Shown one piece after another: positions 1 through 11,709 of a stretch of DNA of 64,000 nt (positions within the stretch are counted from its first letter, which is position 1; every line of letters begins with the position of its first letter). A program made the position numbers and the translations under genes. The stretch comes from Pseudovirgaria hyperparasitica (taxonomy: Eukaryota; Ascomycota; Dothideomycetes; Acrospermales; Acrospermaceae). The stretch is taken from NCBI RefSeq assembly GCF_010093815.1, contig NW_022985563.1:760247-824246 (forward strand), read 5' to 3'. Under the pieces are notes generated by a model that made no database searches, was not told the DNA's origin, and saw nothing but the letters and a program-made list of their open reading frames with translations.

Positions 1-486
1 TCCACTCGACTTACTCAAGCACGTATGATACTGTTGTCAGATCATCTTGCAACATTTTTACGCCATGTGTGGCAGTGTTAATCAGAGGACTAATTAACCT
101 GTTTGCCAGCTTGCGGCAATATGCCATTACTGCGGTCTTGTTGGACCGTAACAGCTTTCGAGAAACTTGATCGTAGCGTCAATCGCGAGTTGACCCAAGA
201 CCAATCCGTGACAGCACTACCGTGGAATTTTCACGTTCCTAATCAATGACCCGACTGAAAACATACTATCTTGCGACATTCCGCCACGCACTTATCCGCC
301 AAATTGTTCCAACGATTCTGATGCCTCATGAGCTGCCATGGAAAGAGAGAAACCTTAGCCAGTAAAGGGCAATTAATCTTGATGTACGTTTCCGCCTGCA
401 ACCGCCGTGTGGACGGGGTTCCATGGATTTGAAGGGCCAAGAATTTATGTTAGCGCGGTACTTTTAATGTGCTCTACATGTGAGGG

Positions 487-494
487 TATATAAA
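487..494 (+). promoter_or_regulatory. TATA box upstream of the 2EXR gene
   Basis: TATATAAA lies 108 bp before the chosen ATG at 602, a normal distance for a fungal promoter with a 5' leader of about 80 bases. It supports transcription rightwards into the 2EXR gene. Confidence 0.55.
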
Positions 495-575
495 GAGGTG
501 CTTGCCCCAGGGTTCTCTTGGTTGTGATAACAGTCATATATATCGACCATACATACTACCAAATACGACACCATT

Positions 576-599
576 CAACAACAACAACAACAACAACAA
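576..599 (+). repeat. (CAA)8 microsatellite in 5' leader
   Basis: Eight perfect CAA units end two bases before the ATG at 602. CAA-rich unstructured leaders are common in fungal mRNAs. This one probably lies in the 5' UTR of the 2EXR gene. Confidence 0.85.
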
Positions 600-601
600 G
601 G

Positions 602-1853
602 ATGAAGAACAGCAGAGAGATCCTCATGCAACGCGTCAGACGCGAATGTGACGACCTCAGTGCACCGTAGGTACTCATTCAATCATCACTACTCACCCCA
701 AATTCATCGTTCCTCACAATCCCTCCTCACCACCCCTATTTTATCTGTCACCCCTGGCCTGCCACCCTAACATTCCTCCCTCAGCACCGGCAACATCTTC
801 GTCCGGTCCTTCAAATCACAATCCGCCAGCACCGCCGACCCCCTAACAGCCCCTTCCTCTCCCTCCTCGGCTAATCCCCCTCCCCAACTCCCATGTCTCC
901 TCCAAATCCCCCGCGAGATCCGCGACACCATCTATGCCCTCGTCCTTGCCGAGCCTGGGTCAAACGACCTATGGCGACAAGCACGAACTCCCTCCGCCGC
1001 CGATGACCGAACAAGCACCTTGATCTGGCTCTCACGCGGCCCCCCTTCCGCCGTCAAAGTAGCCAAAAAACCCACCGACGACCGCAATGTGCAGTCGCGC
1101 TCATCCCGCGGCTTCCTCGCCCGCAACATCCCAACGGCGCTCTTCGGCACATGCAAGCAGACCCGCGCTGAAGCAACGGCCACCCTCCTCCGCATGCGGC
1201 GCATCGTCGAGATATGCGCCCCCACATCCCCCAATTACCCCTTTGCTTCCACTTTCACTCCTCCCAGCCGCCCATCACTCCAACAGTCGCCACCGCGGCA
1301 GAGTGACCACGGCGGCTTCAGTCATGTGGGTGCACTGTCGAGCGTGATATTCGGCTGGACGGCCGGATGTGCGGTTGTGCAGTGCCTGCGCAATGTGCGC
1401 ATTGTGGTGCGGGTGGGTGGTGGTGATTGTGATGATGTGGATGGGTTGCGTGGGACAGGTGGATTCCTGGGGTTGGTACAGGCGGCCGGGCATTATGCGG
1501 AGGACTACGCGCCCGGAGTGCACGTGGAGGTTGTGCTGCAGATTGGGGTCGGGGTGGAGGATGATTTCGATTTTGATATTGGGTTTGCGGATGGTGAGGA
1601 GGGGGATGGCGTTAGGCATGGAGCTGAGGAGCATAAGGGGAATGATGCGCAGGAGAAGTGCATTGCACTGCTAGAGGGCCTGGTAGAGGCTGCGCGGAAG
1701 GGGCTGTGGACGCGGGAATTGAAGCCCGTGTTGTGTGTTTATGGATCTGGTGCGCGGATAATGGAGTGGGCGGCGCGGTATCCGGGGTGGGAAATCGAGG
1801 CGGTGGTGGAGAGGATTAGGTGGCATGTTGAAAAGGTAGCGAAAGAGGGATGA
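602..1853 (+). CDS. 2EXR-domain (F-box-like) fungal protein
   Basis: Predicted exons are 602-666 and 785-1853, giving about 377 residues. The first exon would hit TAG if read on, but a GTAGGT donor at 667 and a CCTCAG acceptor at 783-784 restore frame. The block CLLQIPREIRDTIYALVL soon after the junction is the typical start of the 2EXR domain, an F-box-like module greatly expanded in Pezizomycotina and of unknown function. The later text RNIPTALFGTCKQTRAEA matches the usual 'L..vCkqiR.EA' block of the same family. A proline/serine-rich stretch separates the two. A TATA box and a CAA-rich leader precede the ATG. The intron (118 bp) is longer than others in this window, so the acceptor is slightly uncertain. 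Molecular role unknown. Confidence 0.82.
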
Positions 1854-4778
1854 TTATCAGGGGCGTGGTGCTGGGGAAGGTATGTATATATTCAGATTCG
1901 ATTTTGTTGAAAAGCCTTACCACTTCAACACGTGTGTATATGGATGTCCTTGCCTCACAGGACTTTCTTCATGTCTTACTTTAATTCGTGTCTATCAAAT
2001 GGTGATCTATTCTGGTTGACGTTGGACACAGGGTATATTCTACTCTTGTTTCATATTGTTGTTTATAGTCCGAAGTTAGTTTGATCTCACTCGCCTTGTC
2101 TCGAGATCTCAACTACATTCTTCTCTCTAGTGAAGAAGCTTTACGCGAAGGAAGGTGATGTTGGGCCTGATATTTCCTGTAGACGGAGAGCTGGGCAGTG
2201 AGCCATGCGATACACTTGGAACCCACTCAACACACTCGGCAATAACGTGGTAGAGGCAATGCCCGCTATATTATGATTCAATGTCTCTCTCGAATGCCAA
2301 AATTTGTAATCGCTTGAGGTTGTACAACAAGACCGGTATAACTCCTAGCATCACGCCAATTAGCAGGTCCGGCAGCCAATCACAGAAGACGTTCCCTTTG
2401 GCTAATTATTGCATTATTAGCGCAGCCCAAAACAGAGTCACTTCAGCACCCCCAAACGCCGCAAAGTAGCGACACAAGTCCTCTCCACTCACTCTCACGA
2501 TCTTCCAACCAAACCAGTCTAGGCAGCTTAAGCCAGAATGATCAAATTTTCAATCGACACCGCCCCCAAGGCTGATTCAGTCAAGGAACATCAAGCCGGG
2601 CGACAACTGCCAAGCCGCCAGCGCCATTCCTCGCGCCAGCCTCGCATCGCTTACTTGACGCATCGCCAGGTATAGCTGCAGCTTATTACACCAACCGTAT
2701 ATAACGTTATGCCGATCGGAAGCGCCTACTAGCCGCGCTTATTGGAGCCCCCAAAGCCATCCTGCGGGCGGGAGGACGCAGACGCCGCCTCATGGCATCC
2801 TCGGGTTCCATGTGAACGGGTATTACAACGGTCGTGGTGTGGCGTTCGGGATGTGTGCTTGTGTAGAGAGAAATGCGGGGGGCTGAAGTCTGGACAATGT
2901 TCTTGGGATCAGGCTAAGAGATTCCGCCTGTTCGGCGGTGGTTATGTGGTGGGCTCTTTGACGAGCGTATAGCATAGCCCCTGGCTTGATTAGCATGTTT
3001 GGAGAACGCGTGGACTGTTGGTGGCAAGACATTCAATGTGTTTTGGTGTAGGACTTGTCTTGTAAAAGGCGTCAGAAAAATCTTGTCGTGGAAGAATGGA
3101 TCATGCTAGGCAGAAGGAGGATCTGTTGGTTAAAGATAGGTAGTCCGAATGGAAACGTTGTAGATCATGGCATGGAAGCTGTAATTTACAGGTGGGAACA
3201 TCACAATCTTTGATGTATAAGGGCGTTGGACGAATTAGGCTTTTGAGCAGGCCAATTCAGCTTAAGGTGCGTTAAAGTACGTCCATATCAGAGGCATCAT
3301 AATATGTGCCATGGTACTGGCCCCCAGCCAAGAGGCGTCTTGCACTTGGACAACAGACTGTTGATTAGAAATGCAGACTCAAGTCTTGATCTGGTCCATC
3401 ATATCCTGATCATACTAAGACATATTTAGAACAGAAGCTAATACTGCTATAGACGACAAGACGAGTCAAATCATGCGCCACCAGTGGCTTGTTACAATGC
3501 CATCACGCAAAGCTTGCGGATAAGTATATGCAGAAACTGGGGCTCAGGTTTTATCCTACATTCCTCGGATGGTAGAACTTGTGTTGATGGACTCTCAGTA
3601 TAAGCGCCGTCTCTGATACGACTACAAGCTCTGATTAAACCTATGTTGCTATTCATGTATATGAGATCATCCACTGGTTGGCAGAGTTTCAGCCGCGACT
3701 AAATTGAACAGGGACCGTCCCTGCCTTGGAGACCTGTAGCAAGCCAGTCTTGGCGTCGCTTGCAAGGGTGGTGTAGCCAGAAGAGACGCATTGGGGGCTT
3801 TGACTGCGAAGAATTTATACTGCTTCTTTGAGCTCAGATGTTATAGCCACAGCATCGGACGTCAATCAAAGTTATTACATAGACAACAGCATCTCATTGT
3901 AGGATCAACGTGGCTGTAGACAATATACTATACGGCGGAGACATAGCGATTATAGTGAACAAGTACAGCGTCACTAGGCTAACGGCGAGTTCACAATTCT
4001 TGTATGATGGATCATCCGCATGATTCGATTGAATAGCGCCCGCGTCCAAGGACATACCAAAAGACATAGGAAGTACAGTGCATAAGTTGCAGCTGTGTTG
4101 TCGCATTCGGAACGAAAGCCAATTACATGCCAGATGTAAAGCTAGTGCAGCAGGGGCAATGTGCTGTTAAACGCGGCCGGGTTACGATTGATGATTGCTG
4201 TGTATATGTCCAGGTGCATCGAGCTGACATATACACACTCGGCATGGTCGAGGACTGTTTCCGGAGGACAAGAAGATTGGCTTGGCAATTCGGCTTCATC
4301 TTTGCTAATTTGCTACTAGGTAGGCTAGATGCATATATATGATTGGATAGGAGCAGCATACTCCGTTAGCCCAAAGGAGCTAGCTTTCCGTGCTTAGGTT
4401 TACTCTATCTTGACTAAAGATGCTAGTGAGGTGCGCTCGGTTAATCCTTCGAAGACGCCTTGCGGATTGGTTCGATGCTATCCTCTTCTGATCAGTTGTA
4501 GTACTTGAGCTGATCTACGGGCTGAACTGTACCTTATGCATCCTAAAGGCTTGATTTTATGGCTTCGTGCGGCGTGGTCCTTGGTATGGTACGCAATTTG
4601 GACAGTGCAATGGACTCTGGGCACACTATCATCACAGACTCCCAGAAGGGCCAGGCCCTCGCATTCTGTTCAATCTCATACTTATAGGCTCAGTTTCTCA
4701 TTCGAGTCAAAGTTAGAAGCCCGCATACTACCAATACCGGATTAAATTTGAAGCATTCCAAATCAACTACAAATTGCA
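1854..4778. other. Intergenic stretch, no convincing gene
   Basis: About 2.9 kb of ordinary-composition sequence separates the 2EXR gene from the zinc-cluster regulator. Open frames here are short, lack paired splice signals and show no recognisable motif. The best is a 45-codon frame at 2538-2675 that begins with a reasonable ATG, but I do not recognise it and do not call it a gene. Confidence 0.5.
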
Positions 4779-6291
4779 ATGACAAAGCCTCGTCTAGGCC
4801 ATAAAAAGTCTCGAAATGGATGCATGCAATGCAAAAAGCGCCGAGTCAAGGTAGGTCTAGAGAAATGCATGTACGTGTAGAGTCTGACTGACCTTGTCAC
4901 AGTGTGATGAGCAAAAGCCCTGTGGTCACTGACACAACGCCGATTGTTCATTGCTGTACCATGATCCAAGGAAGAGTAGTGATGGAGGCAGCCCGCGACG
5001 CAGATCTCAAGTACGTATCACGATTATAGTCAGTAACTTGAGTTTGACTGGTATGATACAGGTCCGCATTCTACCAAGTATCGCAAGATCTCCAGCTTCA
5101 TCCAGTGAAACATGTGTGAGTGAGACGAGTTCACTGTCTCCTCCACAACACCCATATCAAATGATCGATTCTCAAGCAATATCGAGTCCGCTATTCTCAA
5201 GTCCCTTCATAGACTTCGACAACCTCACATTCGATCACAACCCTACAGGCTGGATTGATGACCTCGAACTTCTGCACCATTACACAGCATTCACTAGTGC
5301 AACTCTTGTACAGAGCACAAGTCGATTGCATGTCTTCCAAGTAGCACTTCCACAGCTTGCATTTTCGCACGAATATTTGATGCATGGTCTGTACAAGTAA
5401 CACCCCTTGCTCTCGTAGGGAATTATTTAAGACTCACAACTCCAGGTATCCTTGCGCTTTCGGCTCTTCATCTAGCATACAGATGTCCTGGAAGACGCAA
5501 CGAATACACCCTGATGGCCACTTACCACGAGCAGATTGCACTTGGAGAGTTCCGTGCAGCGCTATCTCAAGTCACGTAAGAACATGTCTTACGAATGAAA
5601 ACATGCAGAGGATCAGTACTGAATTCCTCATAGCCAAGATAACTGCCACGCCCTTCTTGCCCTCGGTGCTCTCCTCGCCATCATGCCTTTCGCAAGCACG
5701 GCCTCCCAACGCTCCCTAATCCCAATAATCCCAAGCATGGACGAAATCGCGCAATCGTTTCACCTCATCCAAGGGATCAAGAACATCCTGCAATCACCAT
5801 CAGCCATTGGCATCGTACAAAATGGACCCCTAGGTCCGCTACTTCGATGCGGGTCGCCTGTTGCGCCAGGCACGCTAGGCGGCGCCTTCGCAGAATCACT
5901 AGACAAACTCGAACATCTGAACAACGGAGGTATTGTCTGTAAGTCAATGCCGGCAGACCACATCGCTTGCAAAGGTGCGATAGCGGGTCTGAGGCAGACA
6001 TACGCGTTGATCCGTGCAGAAGACGTGGTGAGGGAGTTTGCCGTCTGGACTTGGCCGTCACTCGTGCCAGCGCGATTCCTTGATTTGATCAGGCAGAGGC
6101 ATCCGATGGCACTGGTTATTCTGGCTCATTTTGGCGTTCTGTCGAATCTGTTTGTGAACTCCTGGTTTCTTCGGGGCTGGGGTGCGTGTGTGCTTCAAGG
6201 GGTGGTAGGAGAATTGGATGCAGCGGGACTAGGGATGAGAAGATGGGTCGATGAACCAATAAGGTGGCTCAGACAGGGTGTATCATTGTGA
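4779..6291 (+). CDS. Upc2-like Zn2Cys6 transcription factor, zinc cluster broken by TGA
   Basis: Predicted exons are 4779-4850, 4903-5010, 5062-5386, 5446-5575 and 5634-6291 (about 430 codons); all four introns are 51-59 bp with clean GT..AG ends. Exon 1 encodes a basic start and C-x2-C-x6-C split by the first intron (CMQCKKRRVK then CDEQKPC), the hallmark of a fungal C6 DNA-binding domain. The C-terminal part (DLELLHHYTAF, LALSALHLAYR, HPMALVILAHFGVL, WFLRGWGA, MRRWVDEPIRWLR) is the regulatory region of the sterol-uptake-control (Upc2) type family. Oddity: reading exon 2 in frame meets TGA at 4930-4932, just after CGH, where the fifth cysteine ligand is expected, and the spacing to the last Cys is short by about two residues. 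Everything downstream is open and well spliced. Either the gene is recently inactivated, or translation starts downstream and yields a protein without DNA-binding domain, or there is a sequence error. Intron 5011-5061 is a multiple of three and stop-free, so retention would keep frame. Confidence 0.78.
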
Positions 6292-7057
6292 AAGTTCCAG
6301 CTTCTTTGTCCTGTGTGTTAGCGTTGTTGGAGGTTGTCTAAGGGTGGTCTGCAAGTTCTTCGTCTTGAGCGTGGCATTGGAGGCGTTGTACTGAGCAATA
6401 GATCTGTGGACAACTCACAGCTATTACGAAGAATCTCATATATGCTTGTATGTCCTCGATGTCTGAGCTGGCACCCAGGCGAATCAAAGCCGTATCCAGA
6501 CATCAAGCAGCTCGGACCTTCTGCCCCTATTCGCCCATGATCAAAATACGCGAAAACATACTTTCCAGCATATACATACCATTTCTTCCACTCCTTAACA
6601 TCCAGAATCCTGAATTCCCTCTCAACCGCCTCACCTATAACTTCCATCTAGCAGAACCCCGCACACTGTCCACCAACCACGAGTCCCATCAGACCGCCCA
6701 CCAAGCATAGCCCTGCCCAGCTTCCTGCCAAGCTCATAAGATCCTTCCGCCCCCAAGTCCCACTTCGAAGACGTCCGGCAACGACCGCCCCTGCTCTCCG
6801 GCATCCGTGGACACCGGCACCGTCCATTTCCAAGATATTCAAAGCCCGCGCAAAGCATCTCTTCCACAAACTCCGAGTCTGGCCAGTCTGCTGACCAATA
6901 CCCCTCTGCATCACAGGCTTCACAGCTCTTACGCACAAAAAAAACCACCACTTTCCTATATCAGAATCAGTGATACGATCTTAAAACAATAGCCAGTAAT
7001 TCCGTAAGCATCAGACACACACCAACAACACCAGAGCTACAAACGCATGGCCAATGC

Positions 7058-7088
7058 CATACATACATACGTACATACATACATACAT
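7058..7088 (+). repeat. (CATA)n microsatellite
   Basis: About seven CATA/TACA units with one CGTA interruption. Simple repeat in a gene-free interval. Confidence 0.8.
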
Positions 7089-7188
7089 ATCATGCACGCC
7101 CTCAGCGGCCCGCCGCCAGCTAGCTAGCTCAGGCCTCCCAGTCCCCACTTAGTCCATCCACCCCATGTAAAGGCCAATTTTCAATAGA

Positions 7189-7205
7189 ACGATTGGTCCA
7201 ATCGT
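7189..7205. promoter_or_regulatory. Palindromic paired CCAAT boxes
   Basis: ACGATTGG, one T, then CCAATCGT form a perfect 8-bp inverted repeat, giving two back-to-back CCAAT motifs, the target of the HAP/NF-Y complex in fungi. A third CCAAT lies at 7174-7178. No adjacent gene start is evident, so the role is unclear. Confidence 0.35.
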
Positions 7206-7875
7206 CTAAGAGCCTATACTGAGTAAGGCCAGATATATATATGCATGGCCATGTCAGACGCGGCTATATATAGAACATCTCGGCAGATCTGCTACTACTG
7301 TAGTAGCCAAGGGGAGATTGAAAAGGTGGACATTAGTTAGTTGGTGCTTGGGCTGAGTTCTACTTCTCTCATTTTTTGTTTTCGTAAGGGTGTACCGGTT
7401 ATGAGCAATCCCCCTTGTTGACATGTGGCTGGGATTTTTCGTTATCGTACATTGGCTTGTATGTTGCTATTAAACTAGTACAGATGGCTGTCTTTGGACC
7501 ATGGAGATTGTTGAGAGCCAAGATTTCTCACCCACATTCGTTTGATACATAGTTGACCTCCAGACTTGTACGGCATTGAATTCACTATGCACACGAAAAT
7601 TGCAAGGCTTCGAAATAACGAACTGAATTAAATGGATGACATTCTGCTAGATATTTCAATGCCTTTCATTGAAACCTTTAGTGGTTCGCTATACATCATC
7701 TCGATGCGCTGCTTGATTTGCGCCCCGTCCCAACTCGTTGATATATGGCACCGTGGCACCACAATATTCCACATGCAAATACAATACTCCAGACACCCTG
7801 CATATTCGAGTCCCTCTTACATGTTTTCATCACTCAGACACACACAAATACTTCCATACAGTTCAGAGCGTTCTA

Positions 7876-10800
7876 TCACCCACTCTCCCACTCTGCGAAA
7901 ACACACCACCTTGCACTCCGATCAGCAAGCACTAGGCCTCTCCATGTGCCCTTCTCTCCAATCTTAATCACAGTCTCCCATACACTTCCATCGCCACTCT
8001 CATGGCTACTGACCATATGCTCGCCCTTTCTGATAAAGCGAATAATCTTGCCCGTCGGACTCTGGATCGCCAATTTAGCAGGCTTTTGCTGACCAGGCAC
8101 TGCATTGCCACTTGAAGAACCAGAGGAGTTGCTTGGATGCGAATACTGGCTCGTTGATGCCGATGTCATTGATAATGCTGAAGTAGGGCGCGCGAAAGGA
8201 TTCGGCGAAGCGGCGCGCGAATGTGATGTCGCTTGTATGACTTCTGCTCCTGCGTAGGGTGCAGACGGGTGTTGGCGAACCTGAAACACGAACGTATTAT
8301 TCAGCGCCAACCTCGCGCATTGCGGTTGCGCAACATAGAGATCGTGGCGCTGAGCATGAGGGGTCGGATGAATTGTCACAAATTCAAAAGCCGGATTTTG
8401 GCCCACATGCGTGAGCGGTAGAGCAAATGCCAGAGAGTGCGGATTTGATTTGATTGAATGCTGCGGAGTGATGTCAGCCTACGTCCTTCGGTATAGAATC
8501 AGAATTGTAGCTACGTACCATTAAGCCTCGCTTTCCGGCGTACACCTTTAGCACGCCCTGGCCCGCATCACTGGGAAGTAGTGCTTTGATGGTGTATCGC
8601 TTCTGACCGCCGACCCAATCTGATTGGGCGAGGGCGCGCTTCTTAACTGTATTTCCGTTCTCGAAGTAGTCGCCATCGTTGTCTTGGGAGTAAGCACCGG
8701 CTTCGACCTCTGCGACAAATTCAACGTCCTGAGGTACGAAACAATGGATATGTGCGAGCTCGAGGTTGTCAAGACTGAGAAGACTTGTGTCAAAGTCGAA
8801 GATCTGGAGACTATTCTTGAAGTACGGTGGACAAGCCGCTGGCAGGGCAAGAAGGACCTCGTGAGATAGAGGTGGGCATATGTGCTGTTGTTCTGGTATA
8901 ATTGGAATGTGCGTATAGCATATCTCGATGGGTCGAGCGAGGAACCAGAATGTTTCTGCCACCTGGGTACTCGCGCTTGAGTATAGGTGTCGTTTCGGGT
9001 TTGATGGATTAGCAAGACAACAGTCCATTATGCGCCATTGGCCATCGACGATAACAGCATTCCACCAGTGATTAGGTCGCATTGCAGCAGTCATGTCAAG
9101 CTCTTCACCCGGTGTTTTGAGGTATCCATTGACTACTTCGGCATGTAGTCCAACGGCGGAGCACATTTCCATGACCAAAACGGCGGATTCTTCAGCGCAT
9201 GCCCTCCTAGACTGAATGACACGACGTGAGTCGATGTCACCCACGAAGTCTTCCTCCCATCCTATCCTCTCACTTACCCAGGTGAATATGGCGCGTAATC
9301 GTTGAACGTCACTTCGATAGGGCCTGCATACATGACCTTGTGCAAGACTTCCAGGATTAGTCATCGGCGGCAGTGATTTAATAAAGCGCACGCTTTTATC
9401 AACTAAGCTGAAGTTGACACCTGAGAAGTCAATGGGATCCGATACTGGCAGACCATCCAATCCTTCGTCTCCTTCAGCATTCTCGAGGAGTATGTCGACT
9501 GGGTTGATGACTGGAACGTCCATCATCTGACATCGTTCAGCCCTTTCTTGTCTCTCGTTTTTGCTCAGTGAGTTGGAGCGATTCACGTCTCGTCGGACTT
9601 GGACCCAATCAGAAGCCCCGCCCAATCCCATGTCGCGTGCTGGGCTTGACATACCCGAGGGAATAGAACCGGAGATTCCCTCCAGCCCTCCCAGAATTGA
9701 CATCGACTTTCCGAGGCGGGATTGTGACCGAGACTGCGATCGAGACTGCGGTCTACTCGAAGACCCTACAGCAATGGTACTCCTTGCGTTTGCTGCACCA
9801 GTCTTTGCAGACTCCACCATTCTTTTGAAAAAGCCACTTCTCTTCTGCTTTGGCGTTGTAAGACCACCGAACGGACTGCCCGATCCTTGAACATTGGTCT
9901 GCCACTGGTCCTGGTTCCCAGATGCATGACTTGAGTGATAGGTGATGCCAGTAAAAGGGGTCTCAGGCCTACCATCATCAAAAGTCGCTCCACTTCGAGT
10001 CTCCATGACGCTCATAGGTCTACCAGTTGCCCACTTTCTACGAGCGAGGCTACCAGCACTCGTTGCGCTGAAACCGCCAGCACTCATAATACTTTGCCCT
10101 GTCATTTGAGTGCTACTGCTGTTCTGTGTGCTCTTAGAAGCCTCGGTCGAACTAGACTTGGTTGTGAATGTCCTACCAAGAACCTCTTTACCAATTTCAA
10201 CAGCGGACTTGCGATGTCTGAGACGTTTGGACAGACTGCGCGCGAGCCCACTTGAGTTTTCCCTTTCCATGGGGCTCACAGGCCTTGCATAAGCTCCACC
10301 TTTCGGTGGTGGCTTTGGCGGCTTATCATTTTCCGTACACTGTGTCCCAGAAGCCTCAGATTGAGCTTCTTCGGCTTGCATCCTGCGTAAACGACTTTCC
10401 ATACGTCGAACGTAGCTGCTTACATTCCCATCACCTTGGAAATCATTGTTCACATAGCGTCCCTCAATCTCCTCGTCTTCCCGTTCTCCAATCCCAAGTG
10501 AAGTCTGAGCTCTGAACTTCTGTGGTCTCGTTGTGTGTAAGTCTTCGAAGGCTTCTGGAGACCAAATGCCAGGCGCAGGTTTGGCACTGTCGCGAGAAGT
10601 TGTCTCTCTAGGCATTTCCATACCATCAAGTGATGCCATGACGTCGTTCATCGCGTTTGTGAGCGGCGAAGGTGTCATATTCGTTGGACGAGGAGATGGA
10701 GGCTCTGGGGTGTGGTAACCGTTTGTGGAGGCGTTGTGCTCCGGGTGCATTGGAGATGGTGCTCGACTGGTCGTATTTAAAACTCGGTGCGGTGGAGGAG

Positions 10801-11709
10801 GCGGCGGTGGAGGAGAGGCTTCAATGTCTTCGCGGCTATTATATGGAGCTGGTGAAGGTCCTCGTGAGTATGCTTGATATTGCGATTGGGGTGCGGGCGA
10901 GGGGCCTCGCGAGTAAGCTATGTATTGTGATGGTGGAGCCGGTGATGGGCCGCGAGAGTAGTCGAAGTGCTCAACTGGGGGAGCTGGTGATGGGCCCCGA
11001 GAGTAGTTGAGATGTTGAACTAGAGGTGCCGGAGAGGACACTCTTGAATATGAATTGTTGCGAAGAGGAGTAGGGGAATGTGCCCTGGTTCTTGACCCTC
11101 TATATGCGAGATTTGCGGGAGATCTTGTAGAATTATTGCTATTGGAATGAGCGAGTGGGCTGGGAGATATATTGCGGCCTTCATTTGATATCCGCTTCAT
11201 GGCAGAGTATGGACGGTGCGTGTTTATGCTGCCCGTAGGGGTCAAATTGGGTGAGCCTCCGCTATCCCTTGATATCTTCCTTGCTGCAGCCTCCGGGTTC
11301 GGTTGGCTAGCTGCGTGATATGCTTGAAACGGTTTCCTGAATACGCTCTTAGACTTTTGTGGCGATGGCTTGGTCAAACTTCCAGCAGGGCTTTGCATGG
11401 GCGGTAGGGGACTTGGGCTTCGGTTCACAGGATCATAATTCTCGAGGACCTGGACAAAGTTCGATGGGAATAGGCCAACCATGCGCTTATCTCGTTTCAG
11501 CCTCCCCATCCACCATGATCCATCACCTGCATTGAGGCACTCTATCATGTCTCCTTCGATGAAGCCTAGGTCGCGCTTGGTCTACGGAGAGTTCAAATTA
11601 GCATGGGCTCAGCTTTCGTGTACCGGGCGCATACTTCTCCTCCCCACGAATATACCGCTTTACACCAGCAAGGGAATTTTGTCGGAAGACCAGGCGCAGG
11701 TGGCGCCAT
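7876..11709 (-). CDS. CYK3: Cytokinesis protein Cyk3 (SH3 plus transglutaminase-like domain)
   Basis: Exons read on the minus strand are 11709-11635, 11581-8519 and 8460-7876, giving about 1,240 residues; the introns are 53 and 58 bp with GTATGC/GTACGT donors. The N-terminus (PCWCKAVYSWGGE joined to TKRDLGFIEGDMIECL, then GSWWMGRLKRDKR and GLFPSNFVQV) is an SH3 domain at residues about 13-70. A long Ser/Pro-rich disordered region follows, with a tandem repeat and a polyproline run. Residues about 780-895 form a transglutaminase-like domain, with Cys in RRACAEES, His in NHWWNAV and Asp in RIMDCCLA. The C-terminal exon contains THVGQNPAFEFVTIHPTPH, the Cyk3-specific tail. In yeasts Cyk3 acts at the division site with the actomyosin ring and promotes primary septum formation; its transglutaminase-like fold is generally considered non-enzymatic. 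The ATG at 11709 is chosen because it opens directly into the SH3 domain. It shares its upstream region with the amidase. Confidence 0.93.
10849..11055 (-). repeat. 51-bp minisatellite coding YSRGPSPAP repeats in CYK3
   Basis: Four in-frame units of about 51 bp encode YSRGPSPAP followed by eight variable residues (for example PVEHFD, PSQYIA, QSQYQA); a diverged fifth unit reads YSRVSSPAP. It sits in the disordered linker between the SH3 and transglutaminase-like domains. Copy number is likely to vary between isolates. The SPAP cores resemble proline-directed phosphorylation or SH3-ligand sites, which is inference. Confidence 0.85.

Larger units (their letters stand above)
6292..7875. other. 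Intergenic between convergent genes
   Basis: This 1.6-kb stretch lies between the 3' ends of the zinc-cluster gene and CYK3. It contains a tetranucleotide repeat, a palindromic CCAAT pair and two TATATATA tracts around 7225-7275. The promoter-like signals are odd between two 3' ends, but the reading frames on both strands here (for example 6631-6951, -) lack an ATG or recognisable domain. No gene is called. Confidence 0.45.

Noticed and set aside
2538-2675. 45-codon plus-strand ORF
   Set aside because: Too short, no motif and no splice partner.
6631-6951. Minus-strand frame with a hydrophobic tail in an overlapping frame
   Set aside because: No ATG start, no domain, and two overlapping frames of similar length; not supported as a gene.
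8624-10718. Several plus-strand frames across this interval
   Set aside because: Shadows of CYK3, whose minus-strand frame is long and rich in recognised domains.
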